From: Ancylomarina sp048268005
Lineage (GTDB): Bacteria > Bacteroidota > Bacteroidia > Bacteroidales > Marinifilaceae
NCBI GenBank assembly: GCA_048268005.1
Contig: JBLWWJ010000002.1
Location: 1,178,001-1,242,000 of the forward strand
DNA: 64,000 bases
Reading direction: 5' to 3'
Of the stretch, positions 25,300 through 34,554 are shown piece by piece. Each line of letters begins with the position of its first letter. Positions within the stretch are counted from its first letter, which is position 1. The notes beneath the pieces are model-generated. The model did not search any database and was not told where the DNA came from. It saw nothing but the letters and a program-made list of their open reading frames with translations. The position numbers and the translations under genes are program-made.

Positions 25300-25981
25300 T
25301 AATTATCTGATATTTAATTTCAGCCATTTTCCAATCATCCAAAGTGTCAATGTCCTGTACTTCGAGCTGTGATAATTCAACGACTCCCGTATTTGTTGTG
25401 AAAACTGTTTTTTCGCTTATTAGAGATTTTTGTTTTATCCAATAAAATTGTCCACTGTCATGATAGTGTTTTTCCAAATCTTGTGATCGTACAGATGTAT
25501 TTTCTGGCCAAGCCATTCTTATTAAGCCATCTGTATTTTTTATGAGACTCCTTTGAATTGGATATGAATACTCCAGAACAGGAAAAATAGAGGCGTATTT
25601 TTTATTTTCCATGAGATCAAAAGATTCTACAATCCTCTTACTTGAAATTAATGGAGCGGTTGGTAGAATACAGCAAATATTTTCAATCTCAATCCCAGCG
25701 ACTCCATATTGGTTTATAACTTCCAGTAAGACATCAACCAAAGTGGCATAATCATTAGAATTATCAACACTCCTAAAAAAAGGAACCTTGGCGCCATATT
25801 TTATGGCAACCTCAGCTATTTCTTCATCATCTGTGGAAACCATCACTTCATCAAACAAATCTGATTTTAGTGCAGCTTCTATGGAATAGGCTATAATAGG
25901 TTTGCCACAGAACTCTTTTATGTTCTTTCTTGGAATGCGTTTACTTCCTCCTCTTGCCGGTATAATTGCTATATTCTTCAT
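25289..25981 (-). CDS. pseF: CMP-pseudaminic acid synthetase (cytidylyltransferase)
   Basis: A 230-residue CMP-nonulosonate synthetase. It has the NTP-binding start NIAIIPARGGSKRIPRKNIK, ILPTAPLISSKRI, and SGQFYWIKQKSL, the family signature. It activates pseudaminic acid with CTP so that a transferase can use it. It overlaps pseC by 4 bases (ATGA), showing translational coupling. Confidence 0.95.
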   Translation of the reverse strand: MKNIAIIPARGGSKRIPRKNIKEFCGKPIIAYSIEAALKSDLFDEVMVSTDDEEIAEVAIKYGAKVPFFRSVDNSNDYATLVDVLLEVINQYGVAGIEIENICCILPTAPLISSKRIVESFDLMENKKYASIFPVLEYSYPIQRSLIKNTDGLIRMAWPENTSVRSQDLEKHYHDSGQFYWIKQKSLISEKTVFTTNTGVVELSQLEVQDIDTLDDWKMAEIKYQIINAS

Positions 25982-27132
25982 TTGGATACAAACTCCTTAA
26001 CTCTTTCAATGACATAATTCTGTTCTTCCTCTGTCAAAGTAGGAAACATAGGTAAAGCTAAACAACGTTCGTAGTAAGCTTCAACAATAGGGAAGTCTCC
26101 TTTTTTCCAACCAAATTGCTTATAATATGGTTGCAGATGAACAGGTGCATAAAGAATTTGAGAAAAGATATTAAATTCTCTTAAATAATCATATAATCCT
26201 TTTCTATTATCTACTTGAATAATATAAAGATGATAGGCATGAAAGAAGCCATCCTCTACAAAAGGAGTTTTTATTGGTAATGATTCAAAAGCTTTATTAT
26301 ACTTATTGGCAACTTTGTTTCTAGCCAAAACACCTTGCTCAGCTCGACTTAATTGCGAAACCCCAAGGCTTGCCTGAATATCGCAAAGACGATAATTGTA
26401 GCCTAACTCTTGCATTTCGTAATACCATCCGCCATGATTTTCTTCTAACTTTTCGGGATCTTTGGTGATACCATGAGTTCTCAATAAGGAAAGTTTATCA
26501 TATAACTCCTTGGAGTTAGTGGTAATCATTCCTCCTTCACCCGTAGCAATATGCTTCACTGGGTGAAAAGAAAAAACCTGGATGTCAGAGAAACTACCAT
26601 TACCTGTTTTCTGTTTATCTCCATCTTCATCAATAAAATAAGCACCAGGAGCATGACAAGCATCCTCAATTATAAATAATTTATATTTGTTGGCTAATTG
26701 CTTGAATTGTTTGGCATGGATTGGGTAACCTGCGAAATCTACAGGAATAACACCTTTATAAGTTCCTACCGGAGCTTTAGATAATTTTTCTTCTAATTTA
26801 TCTAAGTCCATCAAATAGGTTTCTGGATCTATATCTACAAAATCGATCTCACCACCACAATAAAGAACAGAGTTGGCACTTGCAACGAAAGTTAAAGGTG
26901 TGGTGATAACCTTATCACCCTTTTTAACCCCAAGAGCTAAAGCGGCTAAATGCAAAGCACATGTACCGTTCGATACAGCTAATGCATATTTCGCGTCAAC
27001 ATAGTTTGCAAATTTATTTTCGAACTCTACAACCTTAGGTCCTTGAGTAAGAAAATCAGATTGAAGAGTTTCTACCACTGCTGCGATATCATCCTTGCTA
27101 ATATGCTGACGACCATATGAAATGTTTTTCAT
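25978..27132 (-). CDS. pseC: UDP-4-amino-4,6-dideoxy-N-acetyl-altrosamine aminotransferase
   Basis: A 384-residue PLP-dependent DegT/DnrJ/EryC1-family transaminase. The internal-aldimine lysine is in FSFHPVKHIATGEGGMI, with the conserved Asp in IIEDACHAPGA. It acts on the 4-keto product of PseB, with glutamate as the likely amine donor. It lies 10 bases after pseB in the same direction. Confidence 0.94.
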   Translation of the reverse strand: MKNISYGRQHISKDDIAAVVETLQSDFLTQGPKVVEFENKFANYVDAKYALAVSNGTCALHLAALALGVKKGDKVITTPLTFVASANSVLYCGGEIDFVDIDPETYLMDLDKLEEKLSKAPVGTYKGVIPVDFAGYPIHAKQFKQLANKYKLFIIEDACHAPGAYFIDEDGDKQKTGNGSFSDIQVFSFHPVKHIATGEGGMITTNSKELYDKLSLLRTHGITKDPEKLEENHGGWYYEMQELGYNYRLCDIQASLGVSQLSRAEQGVLARNKVANKYNKAFESLPIKTPFVEDGFFHAYHLYIIQVDNRKGLYDYLREFNIFSQILYAPVHLQPYYKQFGWKKGDFPIVEAYYERCLALPMFPTLTEEEQNYVIERVKEFVSK

Positions 27133-27142
27133 CTAGATTTTA

Positions 27143-28156
27143 TTAAACAGTAAAATTAGGATCTACACAGTCAATAATTTTTTCACGTATTGATTCTATC
27201 GTTTCCCATTCTGTATTTGTACCTGAATTATAAGTAAATCCGGTTGGCACCGCTTTTGCGTTATGATGCTTAATATAGTCATCATTTGTATAAGTATATG
27301 AGATTGAAGGTAGGATGGCATAATACCTATCGAGTTCTATTGTATTTAGAGCATCGGTATCTGTAATCATTTCCTCATGAAGTTTTTCTCCTGGACGAAT
27401 CCCAACTATCTTAGTATCAACACCAGGAGCAATAGCTTCTGCAATATCCATAATCTTATATGAAGGGATTTTAGGAATGAAAATTTCTCCACCTAGAGCA
27501 TTTTCAATGGCGTACATCACCATGTTTACACCATCTTGCAAGGAGATGTTAAAACGTGTCATTTCTGGATGTGTAATAGGTAGTACATTCTCATCTTTTT
27601 TAGCCATAAAAAATGGGATGACAGAACCTCTAGAGCCCATAACATTACCATAACGCACAGCTGAGAAACGAATATCCTTAGACCCCTTAATGTTATTTGC
27701 AGCTGTAAATAATTTATCTGAAACCAATTTTGTTGCTCCGTATAAATTAATCGGAGCACAAGCTTTATCTGTTGAAAGAGCAACAACATTTTTAACTCCG
27801 CATTCCAATGCACAAGAAATTACATTTTCTGCACCATCTATGTTAGTACGGATACATTCTGTAGGATTGTATTCTGCCGTATCAACCTGTTTAATAGCTG
27901 CTGTGTGAATAATAACATCTATTCCTTCGCAGGCCATTTTTAACCTATCCTTATCACGAATATCACCAATGAAAAAACGTAATTGTGGGTATTTATCATG
28001 AGGATAATTTTGTTTCATCTCATATTGAAGAACTTCTCCTCGGGAATAGATAACGACTCTCTTTACATCTGGGTATCGATTGAATATTGTTTCTGTGAAT
28101 TTTTTTCCAAAAGAACCTGTTCCACCTGTGATTAATACTGATTTTCCGTTAAGCAT
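27143..28156 (-). CDS. pseB: UDP-N-acetylglucosamine 4,6-dehydratase (inverting)
   Basis: A 337-residue SDR enzyme and the first step of pseudaminic acid synthesis. It has the NADP site GGTGSFGKKF, the catalytic core ALSTDKACAPINLYGATKL, and SAVRYGNVMGSRGSVIPFF. The short form without membrane helices distinguishes the soluble PseB type from membrane-bound PglF/FlaA1-type dehydratases. Its start lies 81 bases after the gene for the putative transferase. Confidence 0.95.
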   Translation of the reverse strand: MLNGKSVLITGGTGSFGKKFTETIFNRYPDVKRVVIYSRGEVLQYEMKQNYPHDKYPQLRFFIGDIRDKDRLKMACEGIDVIIHTAAIKQVDTAEYNPTECIRTNIDGAENVISCALECGVKNVVALSTDKACAPINLYGATKLVSDKLFTAANNIKGSKDIRFSAVRYGNVMGSRGSVIPFFMAKKDENVLPITHPEMTRFNISLQDGVNMVMYAIENALGGEIFIPKIPSYKIMDIAEAIAPGVDTKIVGIRPGEKLHEEMITDTDALNTIELDRYYAILPSISYTYTNDDYIKHHNAKAVPTGFTYNSGTNTEWETIESIREKIIDCVDPNFTV

Positions 28157-28237
28157 TTTATTATGAATTTTCTGTAGTTTTTAATTGAATGAAGAAAAGG
28201 ACATTAATACAATTAATATTGTACTGATTGAATTTTC

Positions 28238-29386
28238 TTACTGTATTTTAGAAATGCAATTTAATAAATCTTCCCCAAAACGACGCTTCGACGATTGTTT
28301 ATGAATAATATTTTCGTGAAGGAATTCTTGATAAAGCTTATCATTTATTTTAAGATAGTCTTGATTGTTTAAATCTGCTAAGTTAAGCTGATTTCCATTA
28401 ATAATTGTTGAACCTAAGCGAGAAGCAACAATTTCGATTAACTTTTTTGACCCATTTTCACTAAATGCATCCATTGTGACAAAAAGTAGTGGCTTATTGT
28501 ATATCACAACATAATTAACTGCTGTTGAATAATGGTTGACGACCAAAGCAGCCTTTTTAATGTACTCCGCTGTTTTATTATAAACCAAAGGGAATTCAAA
28601 TTCATTTTTTTTATCTCTAGGTCGTCTAGGATGAGCACATATAATCACCTTTTTACCTGTTTTTTCCTCAAGAAGTCTAAATAAATTATTCATATTATCA
28701 TGGTAGCTAGCAGAAGATTCGCTTGTTAGTAAACCATAAAGCTTCAGATCTGGATGATGTGGGTAGTAAACATCAATAAAAACAATATATTCTTCAGATA
28801 TATTCCCTTCGGACAACATTGCCTGATCGTAATCAGAAGAATGAGAAAAATAGGTTAATGTTTTTTTAGATAGAACCTGATCATATTTTTTTGATTTATT
28901 ATTGGGGATAAAAACAGCATCTGCTTTACGAACAAATTTTCGGCATGTTTGATATTCTAATTCAAACTTTAATTTTTTCAGTAAATAGGGTAGGGTTATT
29001 TTCTTAAACTGTGCTATTTTGTCTTTGTTACGTAACCCGCGCGGAAACCATCTGGTGTTTAGTCCAATATAGTGAATGTCAACGCTAGTCATCATGCGAT
29101 ATAACCATGTTGTTTTTGCACGAAGTGGTAGGTCCAAAGCAAGTATTGAATCTTTTTTATTCTCAAGTAAAAACGTTTTAAAATCTTTTCGGTTCCTAAA
29201 GCTTTTATAATAAGGAATTAAATCTGGAGTTGTAGGGCTTTCAATTTCCGAATTGAAAAATAAATTACTCAAGTCAAGGTAATATGGTTTTATGCCATGG
29301 TCTTCAAGGTATTTCATATCATAGCGGATGAAATCTTCCTTGTTGAATGGTAACATGAATAAAAAGAATATTTTTTTAAAAGTCAT
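28238..29386 (-). CDS. Putative CMP-pseudaminic acid transferase (GT-B, sialyltransferase-like)
   Basis: A 382-residue soluble protein with no close family I can name. The C-terminal half has a strand-loop ending in IICAHPRRPRDKK (H252-P253) and later NHYSTAVNYVVIYNKPLLFV (S287-T288). A His-Pro motif followed by a Ser/Ser-Thr motif is the signature of several GT-B families that use CMP-sialic acid or CMP-Kdo. An acidic segment (VFIDVYYPHHPDLKL) precedes them. Because the gene directly precedes the complete CMP-pseudaminic acid pathway, I infer that it attaches pseudaminic acid to a surface glycan. It could also be a different nonulosonate transferase or a non-transferring polysaccharide protein. 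Confidence 0.6.
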   Translation of the reverse strand: MTFKKIFFLFMLPFNKEDFIRYDMKYLEDHGIKPYYLDLSNLFFNSEIESPTTPDLIPYYKSFRNRKDFKTFLLENKKDSILALDLPLRAKTTWLYRMMTSVDIHYIGLNTRWFPRGLRNKDKIAQFKKITLPYLLKKLKFELEYQTCRKFVRKADAVFIPNNKSKKYDQVLSKKTLTYFSHSSDYDQAMLSEGNISEEYIVFIDVYYPHHPDLKLYGLLTSESSASYHDNMNNLFRLLEEKTGKKVIICAHPRRPRDKKNEFEFPLVYNKTAEYIKKAALVVNHYSTAVNYVVIYNKPLLFVTMDAFSENGSKKLIEIVASRLGSTIINGNQLNLADLNNQDYLKINDKLYQEFLHENIIHKQSSKRRFGEDLLNCISKIQ

Positions 29387-29519
29387 CTATAGTTGTTTTT
29401 GATCCCTGAGGATAGGCCTTTCTAGGTATAATTGATTTTGCACAATATTAATACGATTCCTTTAAATATTGCCAGTTTTATATGGAGAGTTGATTAATGG
29501 AGTATGAACGTTGCTTAAA

Positions 29520-30281
29520 TTACTTTTGTGCTCCCTTAATTCTTCGTTTCCAAGATAGTTTTTTCTCAATTTTGGCTTTATGTTTTTTATCGAATTCAAC
29601 TAATAATCTAGTCGCTTCATTTTCATCTCTATTGTTTATTTTTGCATATTCACGAGCAATAATTTCTAGTTCATCATCTGAAGCCCAAAGTTGAGCGAAA
29701 TTTTTCAACCCACTAAGATAATTCATATTTTCGAAACGCATTCGATTTATATCGACTACAGAGAAACCATATTGTTGGTTTTCTCTTTTAGAAATCAATA
29801 CATTCCCTCTTGAATAATCAAGGTGATGAATGCCATTCTTATGCATTTTTTCGTATGTAAATTTCGCAAATTGTCTTAATATATTTTCTTTATCTGGAAA
29901 GTCGAATCCGATTAAATCTCGAATCGTAAAATCATACTGATGATGTATTGAAACATAATAACTTCTATCAAATAAACCTCTTTTTAAGACTTCAACACAC
30001 GCAACAGGCTCAGGTGTTTCTGCGCCACAAGCTCTTATCTTTAAGGCATATTCATACGAATGTTTGGCTTTTGACCCTCTTAAGTATGCATAAGCCAATT
30101 TGTTGATGAAATGTGGGATTTTGAATGATTTGACATTTAGTTTTAAATCATCAATTTCGAATGTTTTAATTTCATTACGCCCTTTGTAAATAGATACCCC
30201 ACTGTTATCGAAATTTTCATGTATATTTTCAATGAAATCCTTAAGTTTTGAATACAGTGGATTAATTACAATTCTATTCAT
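29520..30281 (-). CDS. Lipopolysaccharide-core-kinase-like protein (protein-kinase fold)
   Basis: A 253-residue protein of the InaA/KdkA/RfaP type: a kinase fold with catalytic D155 and N160 in IHHLDYSRGNVL and the metal-binding D177 in VVDINRMRF. There is no membrane segment. Related proteins phosphorylate heptose or Kdo in the lipid A core. Here it lies between a family 9 glycosyltransferase and the putative CMP-sugar transferase, so it may phosphorylate a core sugar of the same glycan. Confidence 0.8.
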   Translation of the reverse strand: MNRIVINPLYSKLKDFIENIHENFDNSGVSIYKGRNEIKTFEIDDLKLNVKSFKIPHFINKLAYAYLRGSKAKHSYEYALKIRACGAETPEPVACVEVLKRGLFDRSYYVSIHHQYDFTIRDLIGFDFPDKENILRQFAKFTYEKMHKNGIHHLDYSRGNVLISKRENQQYGFSVVDINRMRFENMNYLSGLKNFAQLWASDDELEIIAREYAKINNRDENEATRLLVEFDKKHKAKIEKKLSWKRRIKGAQK

Positions 30282-30455
30282 CTATATTGTTTTTTAACGA
30301 AGCAAATAAATATTAATATATTGTCTTATTGTTGTCATCTGAAAATGCTGTTAAAAGCATCTGTATAATTATTGAGATAACATCTTACATATGGGCTTAC
30401 AACCTTTATGAATGCCCTTATATATTTTCGATCCTAAAATATTTTGTTGTATAGG

Positions 30456-31532
30456 TCATGAAAGAGAGCTGTTTTGTGCCTCAAAGATGAGATTAAAATT
30501 TGTATTTAGTGCCAATTGAATTTGTTCAAGAATCATTTCTGGAGCAATTTGTGAAATAAATTGTTTCTCATCAATTAAATTTCTTTCCTCCTTTAGGTAT
30601 ATTCCAAAGTTTACTTTTGGCTTAACTGTACAGAAAGGAGAGGTCGATTTTCCTAATATTGTAATAAATGGAGTTCCTACAGCTGCAGCAATATGCATAG
30701 CGGAAGAGTCTATAGTGATTAGAAGGTCAGACTGTTTAATCAGATTGATGTATTCCGAAACCGAGGTCTTATTGGTGAAATTATATAGATTCCGATTTTG
30801 ATCATTATCTAAAACATTATAATGCTTCGCTCTTAAAGCATCATTCTTATCACCAATAAGAATTAGATTAAATTCCTCAGTGTGAATGAGTTTTTTTATT
30901 AAATCTAAAGAATGATTTGACGGGTAAGCTCTTGACTGCTGTGTGTCATTACCCAAATTGAGTGCTATGATTGGTCTTTTATTTTGGAAGTTGATCAAGT
31001 GATTACCTGATTTATTCCAAATTTGTATTTGAGGAAGTCTTGTATATTTATTGGCTAGAAAGTTATTGATTAACTGTGCATATCGATTAACATAGTGTTG
31101 ACTTCGGTCTAATTTAATATGATAGTCAAGCAGTATTCTTCTTGACTCATTTCGATATCCAATAATAGTGTTTATTCTCGAAAGCTTGAATATTAACGCA
31201 TTAATAAAGTTGTTTTGAAACAAAATACCTAGGTCATACTTTTCTTTTCTAATTTTTCGAATTAATGATAGGGTATAGGTTAGACGGTTACTTGAGCTTT
31301 TAGAATAATCAATAATTATTTTATTAACCGAAGGGTGATTAATTAAGATGCCTTCAGTGTGTTTTCTGCACAAAATAGTAAGTTTTGCTTTTGGATATTC
31401 TCGTAATAATAATTGAATAGCCGGGGTGCTCATTATAGAATCCCCAATATAATTTGGCAACCTAATAATGATTTTATTAGCATGTTTGTGTGGAACAGAA
31501 ATTCGTTCTTGAATCTGTTTTTGCTTGATCAT
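30456..31532 (-). CDS. Glycosyltransferase family 9 (heptosyltransferase-like)
   Basis: A 358-residue GT-B protein with the family 9 pattern: KIIIRLPNYIGDSIMSTPAIQLL at the N-terminus, ALNLGNDTQQSRAYP in the linker region, and LLITIDSSAMHIAAAVGTPFITI in the donor domain. Family 9 enzymes usually add heptose to lipopolysaccharide core, but in Bacteroidota the donor may differ. It is the first gene of the minus-strand glycan operon. Confidence 0.88.
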   Translation of the reverse strand: MIKQKQIQERISVPHKHANKIIIRLPNYIGDSIMSTPAIQLLLREYPKAKLTILCRKHTEGILINHPSVNKIIIDYSKSSSNRLTYTLSLIRKIRKEKYDLGILFQNNFINALIFKLSRINTIIGYRNESRRILLDYHIKLDRSQHYVNRYAQLINNFLANKYTRLPQIQIWNKSGNHLINFQNKRPIIALNLGNDTQQSRAYPSNHSLDLIKKLIHTEEFNLILIGDKNDALRAKHYNVLDNDQNRNLYNFTNKTSVSEYINLIKQSDLLITIDSSAMHIAAAVGTPFITILGKSTSPFCTVKPKVNFGIYLKEERNLIDEKQFISQIAPEMILEQIQLALNTNFNLIFEAQNSSLS

Positions 31533-31864
31533 AGGATATTATATAATGCATTATTCTAACTCATGTCAAAATTAAGTTAATATTTTAATTTATTCAGGCT
31601 GATTAGGTTCAAATTAACCGATACTTTGATGGATATTTATAGTGAAAGCAATAAGTTGTTGATAAGGGCTGAGTTACTTGTAATTTTGGCTAGAGTTGAT
31701 TTTGAAAATTATTTTAAAAACCGTTATTGTGACCATTTTAGACAATAATCTAGATTGTCCTAAGGCATTTTATGTTTGTTGAAAGTAAAGTTTATGTCAA
31801 AAGGGTGTTTGTACTTTAGGTAGGTTATTTCAACTAATCTGGAAAAATGTCTATCTGTACCTTT
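31533..31864. other. Intergenic region with the likely glycan-operon promoter
   Basis: 332 bases without a gene, between the glycan operon and the Nudix gene, both read on the minus strand. It holds a candidate -7 element (see 31567-31574); otherwise only AT-rich DNA with no marked repeats is seen. Confidence 0.6.
31567..31574 (-). promoter_or_regulatory. Candidate -7 promoter element for the glycan operon
   Basis: The minus strand reads TAATTTTG, an exact match to the Bacteroidota -7 consensus TAnnTTTG, placed 35 bases upstream of the first ATG. The -33 TTTG partner is not clear. Confidence 0.4.
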
Positions 31865-32404
31865 TTAAAGTTCATTAATTAAGTGCTTAGCAAAAGATTT
31901 TGTAATTCTTTTAATCGACTCACCACCAATTTGGTTGTAGGGGATCAAATTTGGTGCAATAAACTCGTAATCTGAAATATCGTCTTTTGCATGTATATGG
32001 TTAAATGTTTTCGATTGGCAAATATAAGCTAAATCGAGGGTGAAAACAGATAATCCACCAAAAATATATTCATTGGGAGAAGACATGAAATATTGGAATT
32101 CCTCAATATCGAGATTAAGCTCTTCTTTGATTTCTCGGATTAAAGCATCTTCTGCTGTTTCCATGATATCTACAAAACCACCAGGTAAATCCAGCATTCC
32201 TTTGTACGGATTAACAGCACGTTTTGTGAAAAGTATTTCTCCTTTATCGTTAACGATTAGTGCTGCAACAGCAGCAGCGGAATTGATGTATAAATGAAAC
32301 TGGCATTTGCCACATAAAAAAGATTGATCTTCTTTAAAAGTAAATTCACGACTACCGCATTTAGGACAATAGTGAATCGTATTTTCTGGTAATGTTGATT
32401 TCAT
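31865..32404 (-). CDS. Nudix hydrolase with N-terminal zinc ribbon
   Basis: A 179-residue protein. Residues 12-37 form a zinc ribbon (CPKCGS...CGKCQF). The Nudix box runs from GGFVDIMETAEDALIREIKE into EELNL (G-x5-E-x7-REUxEE, with Asn in place of the final Gly). The arrangement resembles NADH pyrophosphatase-like (NudC) or ADP-ribose pyrophosphatase-type enzymes but lacks the NudC middle domain. The nucleotide substrate is uncertain. It is a single gene on the minus strand, close to the methionine sulfoxide reductase gene. Confidence 0.88.
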   Translation of the reverse strand: MKSTLPENTIHYCPKCGSREFTFKEDQSFLCGKCQFHLYINSAAAVAALIVNDKGEILFTKRAVNPYKGMLDLPGGFVDIMETAEDALIREIKEELNLDIEEFQYFMSSPNEYIFGGLSVFTLDLAYICQSKTFNHIHAKDDISDYEFIAPNLIPYNQIGGESIKRITKSFAKHLINEL

Positions 32405-32464
32405 ATGACTTATTTTGATATCGTATCGAAGTTTGAATTGTCAGCTAGATAAATCAGTTAATTA

Positions 32465-32932
32465 TTATTCATTAACCATGTTTAATATCTTTTCTAATTC
32501 TTCAGCATCAATTTCGTTAAACGAGTTATAATCGCGGGAGTCAACATCAAATACACCAATGATATTACCTTCTTTATCTTTTAGCGGAAGCACTATTTCC
32601 GAATTCGTAGCTGAATCACAAGCAATATGCCCTGAGAAATTATGAACGTCAGTAACAATAATGGTCTCTTTTTGATTGATGGCTGCCCAACAAACGCCTT
32701 TGTCTTTGGCTAATTTTTGACAGGCGACAGGCCCCTGATAGGAATGGACCAGAAGCTCTCCATCAACTAAAAGATAGATGCCCGTCCATGAAAAGTATTT
32801 GATTTTGTGATGTAAGATTGCTTCTACAGTGGCAAGTCTTGACATTATATTTTCGGTTGATTTGAATAGATCTTTTAATTGAGCATTTAATCTTTGATAG
32901 CGTGCTCTTTTGCTTTTATTTAATTTGTCCAC
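32465..32932 (-). CDS. msrC: Free methionine-(R)-sulfoxide reductase (GAF domain)
   Basis: A 155-residue GAF-domain enzyme that reduces free methionine-R-sulfoxide. The three conserved cysteines are present in family context: C71 (SYQGPVACQKL), C81 (KGVCWAA) and C105 (SGHIACDSATNSEIVLPL). C105 aligns with the catalytic Cys and C71/C81 with the resolving residues. A short coiled-coil extension lies at the N-terminus. It should act in oxidative stress repair in the cytoplasm. Confidence 0.92.
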   Translation of the reverse strand: MDKLNKSKRARYQRLNAQLKDLFKSTENIMSRLATVEAILHHKIKYFSWTGIYLLVDGELLVHSYQGPVACQKLAKDKGVCWAAINQKETIIVTDVHNFSGHIACDSATNSEIVLPLKDKEGNIIGVFDVDSRDYNSFNEIDAEELEKILNMVNE

Positions 32933-32994
32933 GGGATTATTTTTAGATGCAAACGCGAATCTAAGTAATGCAACGAATAATTACAAATAGGGAG

Positions 32995-34404
32995 CTATCT
33001 TGTTTCCAGATTCTGAAAAGTGAAGAATTGTGTTCGACCTGCTGTTACATTAAAATCGAATTCTTGCTTATGTTGTCCATTTATACCGCTTTTCAAATTT
33101 AAAAGAAGTTTATGGTTTCCAGCTTCTAGTTTAATTCGGGTGTAATAGATACCGTGAGGGAGTGTTTGCCAGTTACGTGTATCTGCTTTTTCAGTTAATG
33201 CATTGGCAATACTGAGTAATGTACCTAAGGTTTCATCTTTACTTCGTGTATATTCTTCTAATGCTTTCTTTGTTGCAAGTCGTAGAATTGAATTAGCCAT
33301 TTCGCGAACCATTCTGTCTTTTAGACATTTAAATGCTATTGCGTTCACATCTTCAGCTTTTTCCAAGTTATATTGACCTAAACCATCAACTTCAATAAAA
33401 GCCTGATTGAATAGAGGAATTCGTTCTCTGTATTTTGGGAATGCTATTCTTACAAAGTCAAGATTATTGAAGGCTGCATTCTCCTTACTACTAAAATTGT
33501 TTGTGTTAAAAGGAAAGCTGACACCTTCCTCATTATTAGCCAATGTTAGAATGCCTCCTGCACCCCTGTTTGCTGCAAAATTGATACTCCACTCATCTTT
33601 TACAGGACCTAGTCCATTCATCCAGATGAAAATAATCTCACCTTCACCTTTTGAATTATTTTCGTAGGTCATGCCAAATTCCTTGCTATAGAAATTGTAT
33701 TCTTGTTCGAAACCAATGTGTTTGGCAGTTCTTAAAATATCTTTTTTTAACTGTTCAGGACTGACAGTCCCAAAGTTTTCAGAATAATTGTTTTTATAGA
33801 TGTTGTAGGCATTTCGATAGGCAATAAAAGCATTATTATAATCCTTGGAGGCATCGTAAATCATACCCATTAGGTTATGAGCAAAGGCATCATCACTATA
33901 TCTGTTTTTATGATTTCGAGGGTATTTGTCGTTTAGTGCGTATAGCTTTTCATTGACGCGACGACATTCGACGAGAGCTTCTTGATTTTTACCTAACTGA
34001 AGATAGCCAATTGCTTTATAATAGTTTATAAGTACATTTTCAAAATCTTCAGGCTTGTATGGCTTAACAGAAGGATTTGAAATAATGGCTAAAGCTTCAG
34101 AGCCCAGATTCTTTCTTTGATCTTCAATAAATAAATCTGCCTCGTTAAAATAAGTGTTAGCTAAGGTGTAATCTTGTTCCATCCACGCTAAGGTGCCTTT
34201 ATTTACCAGATATAGAACTCTATTGCGATTAGCTTGCAATTTTTTGTTGGCATCAAGATGTTTATTTGCCATTTGCAAATCTCCACTTGCAAAGCTTTTA
34301 TTAAAGGCTTCATTCTGTTGGTAATAAGTCGCACAACTAGAAAGTAAAACTGAGGCAAGTAAAAGGAAAAGTAATCGGAACCGCTTTTGTATAGAGAATA
34401 TCAT
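32995..34404 (-). CDS. COG3014-family TPR lipoprotein
   Basis: A 469-residue lipoprotein (Cys in LLSSC-AT). TPR-like helices span residues 30-210 (MANKHLDANKKL, YTLANTYFNEAD, NYYKAIGYLQLGKNQEALVECRR, NLMGMIYDASKDYNNAFIAYRNA). A beta-rich domain follows at about 250-469. This is the COG3014 family, often encoded next to LpoB-like proteins, as here. A role with the LpoB-like protein in cell-wall synthesis is inferred from context only. Confidence 0.85.
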   Translation of the reverse strand: MIFSIQKRFRLLFLLLASVLLSSCATYYQQNEAFNKSFASGDLQMANKHLDANKKLQANRNRVLYLVNKGTLAWMEQDYTLANTYFNEADLFIEDQRKNLGSEALAIISNPSVKPYKPEDFENVLINYYKAIGYLQLGKNQEALVECRRVNEKLYALNDKYPRNHKNRYSDDAFAHNLMGMIYDASKDYNNAFIAYRNAYNIYKNNYSENFGTVSPEQLKKDILRTAKHIGFEQEYNFYSKEFGMTYENNSKGEGEIIFIWMNGLGPVKDEWSINFAANRGAGGILTLANNEEGVSFPFNTNNFSSKENAAFNNLDFVRIAFPKYRERIPLFNQAFIEVDGLGQYNLEKAEDVNAIAFKCLKDRMVREMANSILRLATKKALEEYTRSKDETLGTLLSIANALTEKADTRNWQTLPHGIYYTRIKLEAGNHKLLLNLKSGINGQHKQEFDFNVTAGRTQFFTFQNLETR

Positions 34405-34554
34405 ACGAAGAGAAAGGTTGAGTGTTTGACTTTAGTTATCAGTCAAGAAGTTAAAACGCTTGCAAGACAAGTTGCCTTGCAAGGTTTTATATGGTAATGC
34501 AGTTGATGCGTTTATTTTCTGAAAAATCAATACAACTGATTAGTAAACCTCATA

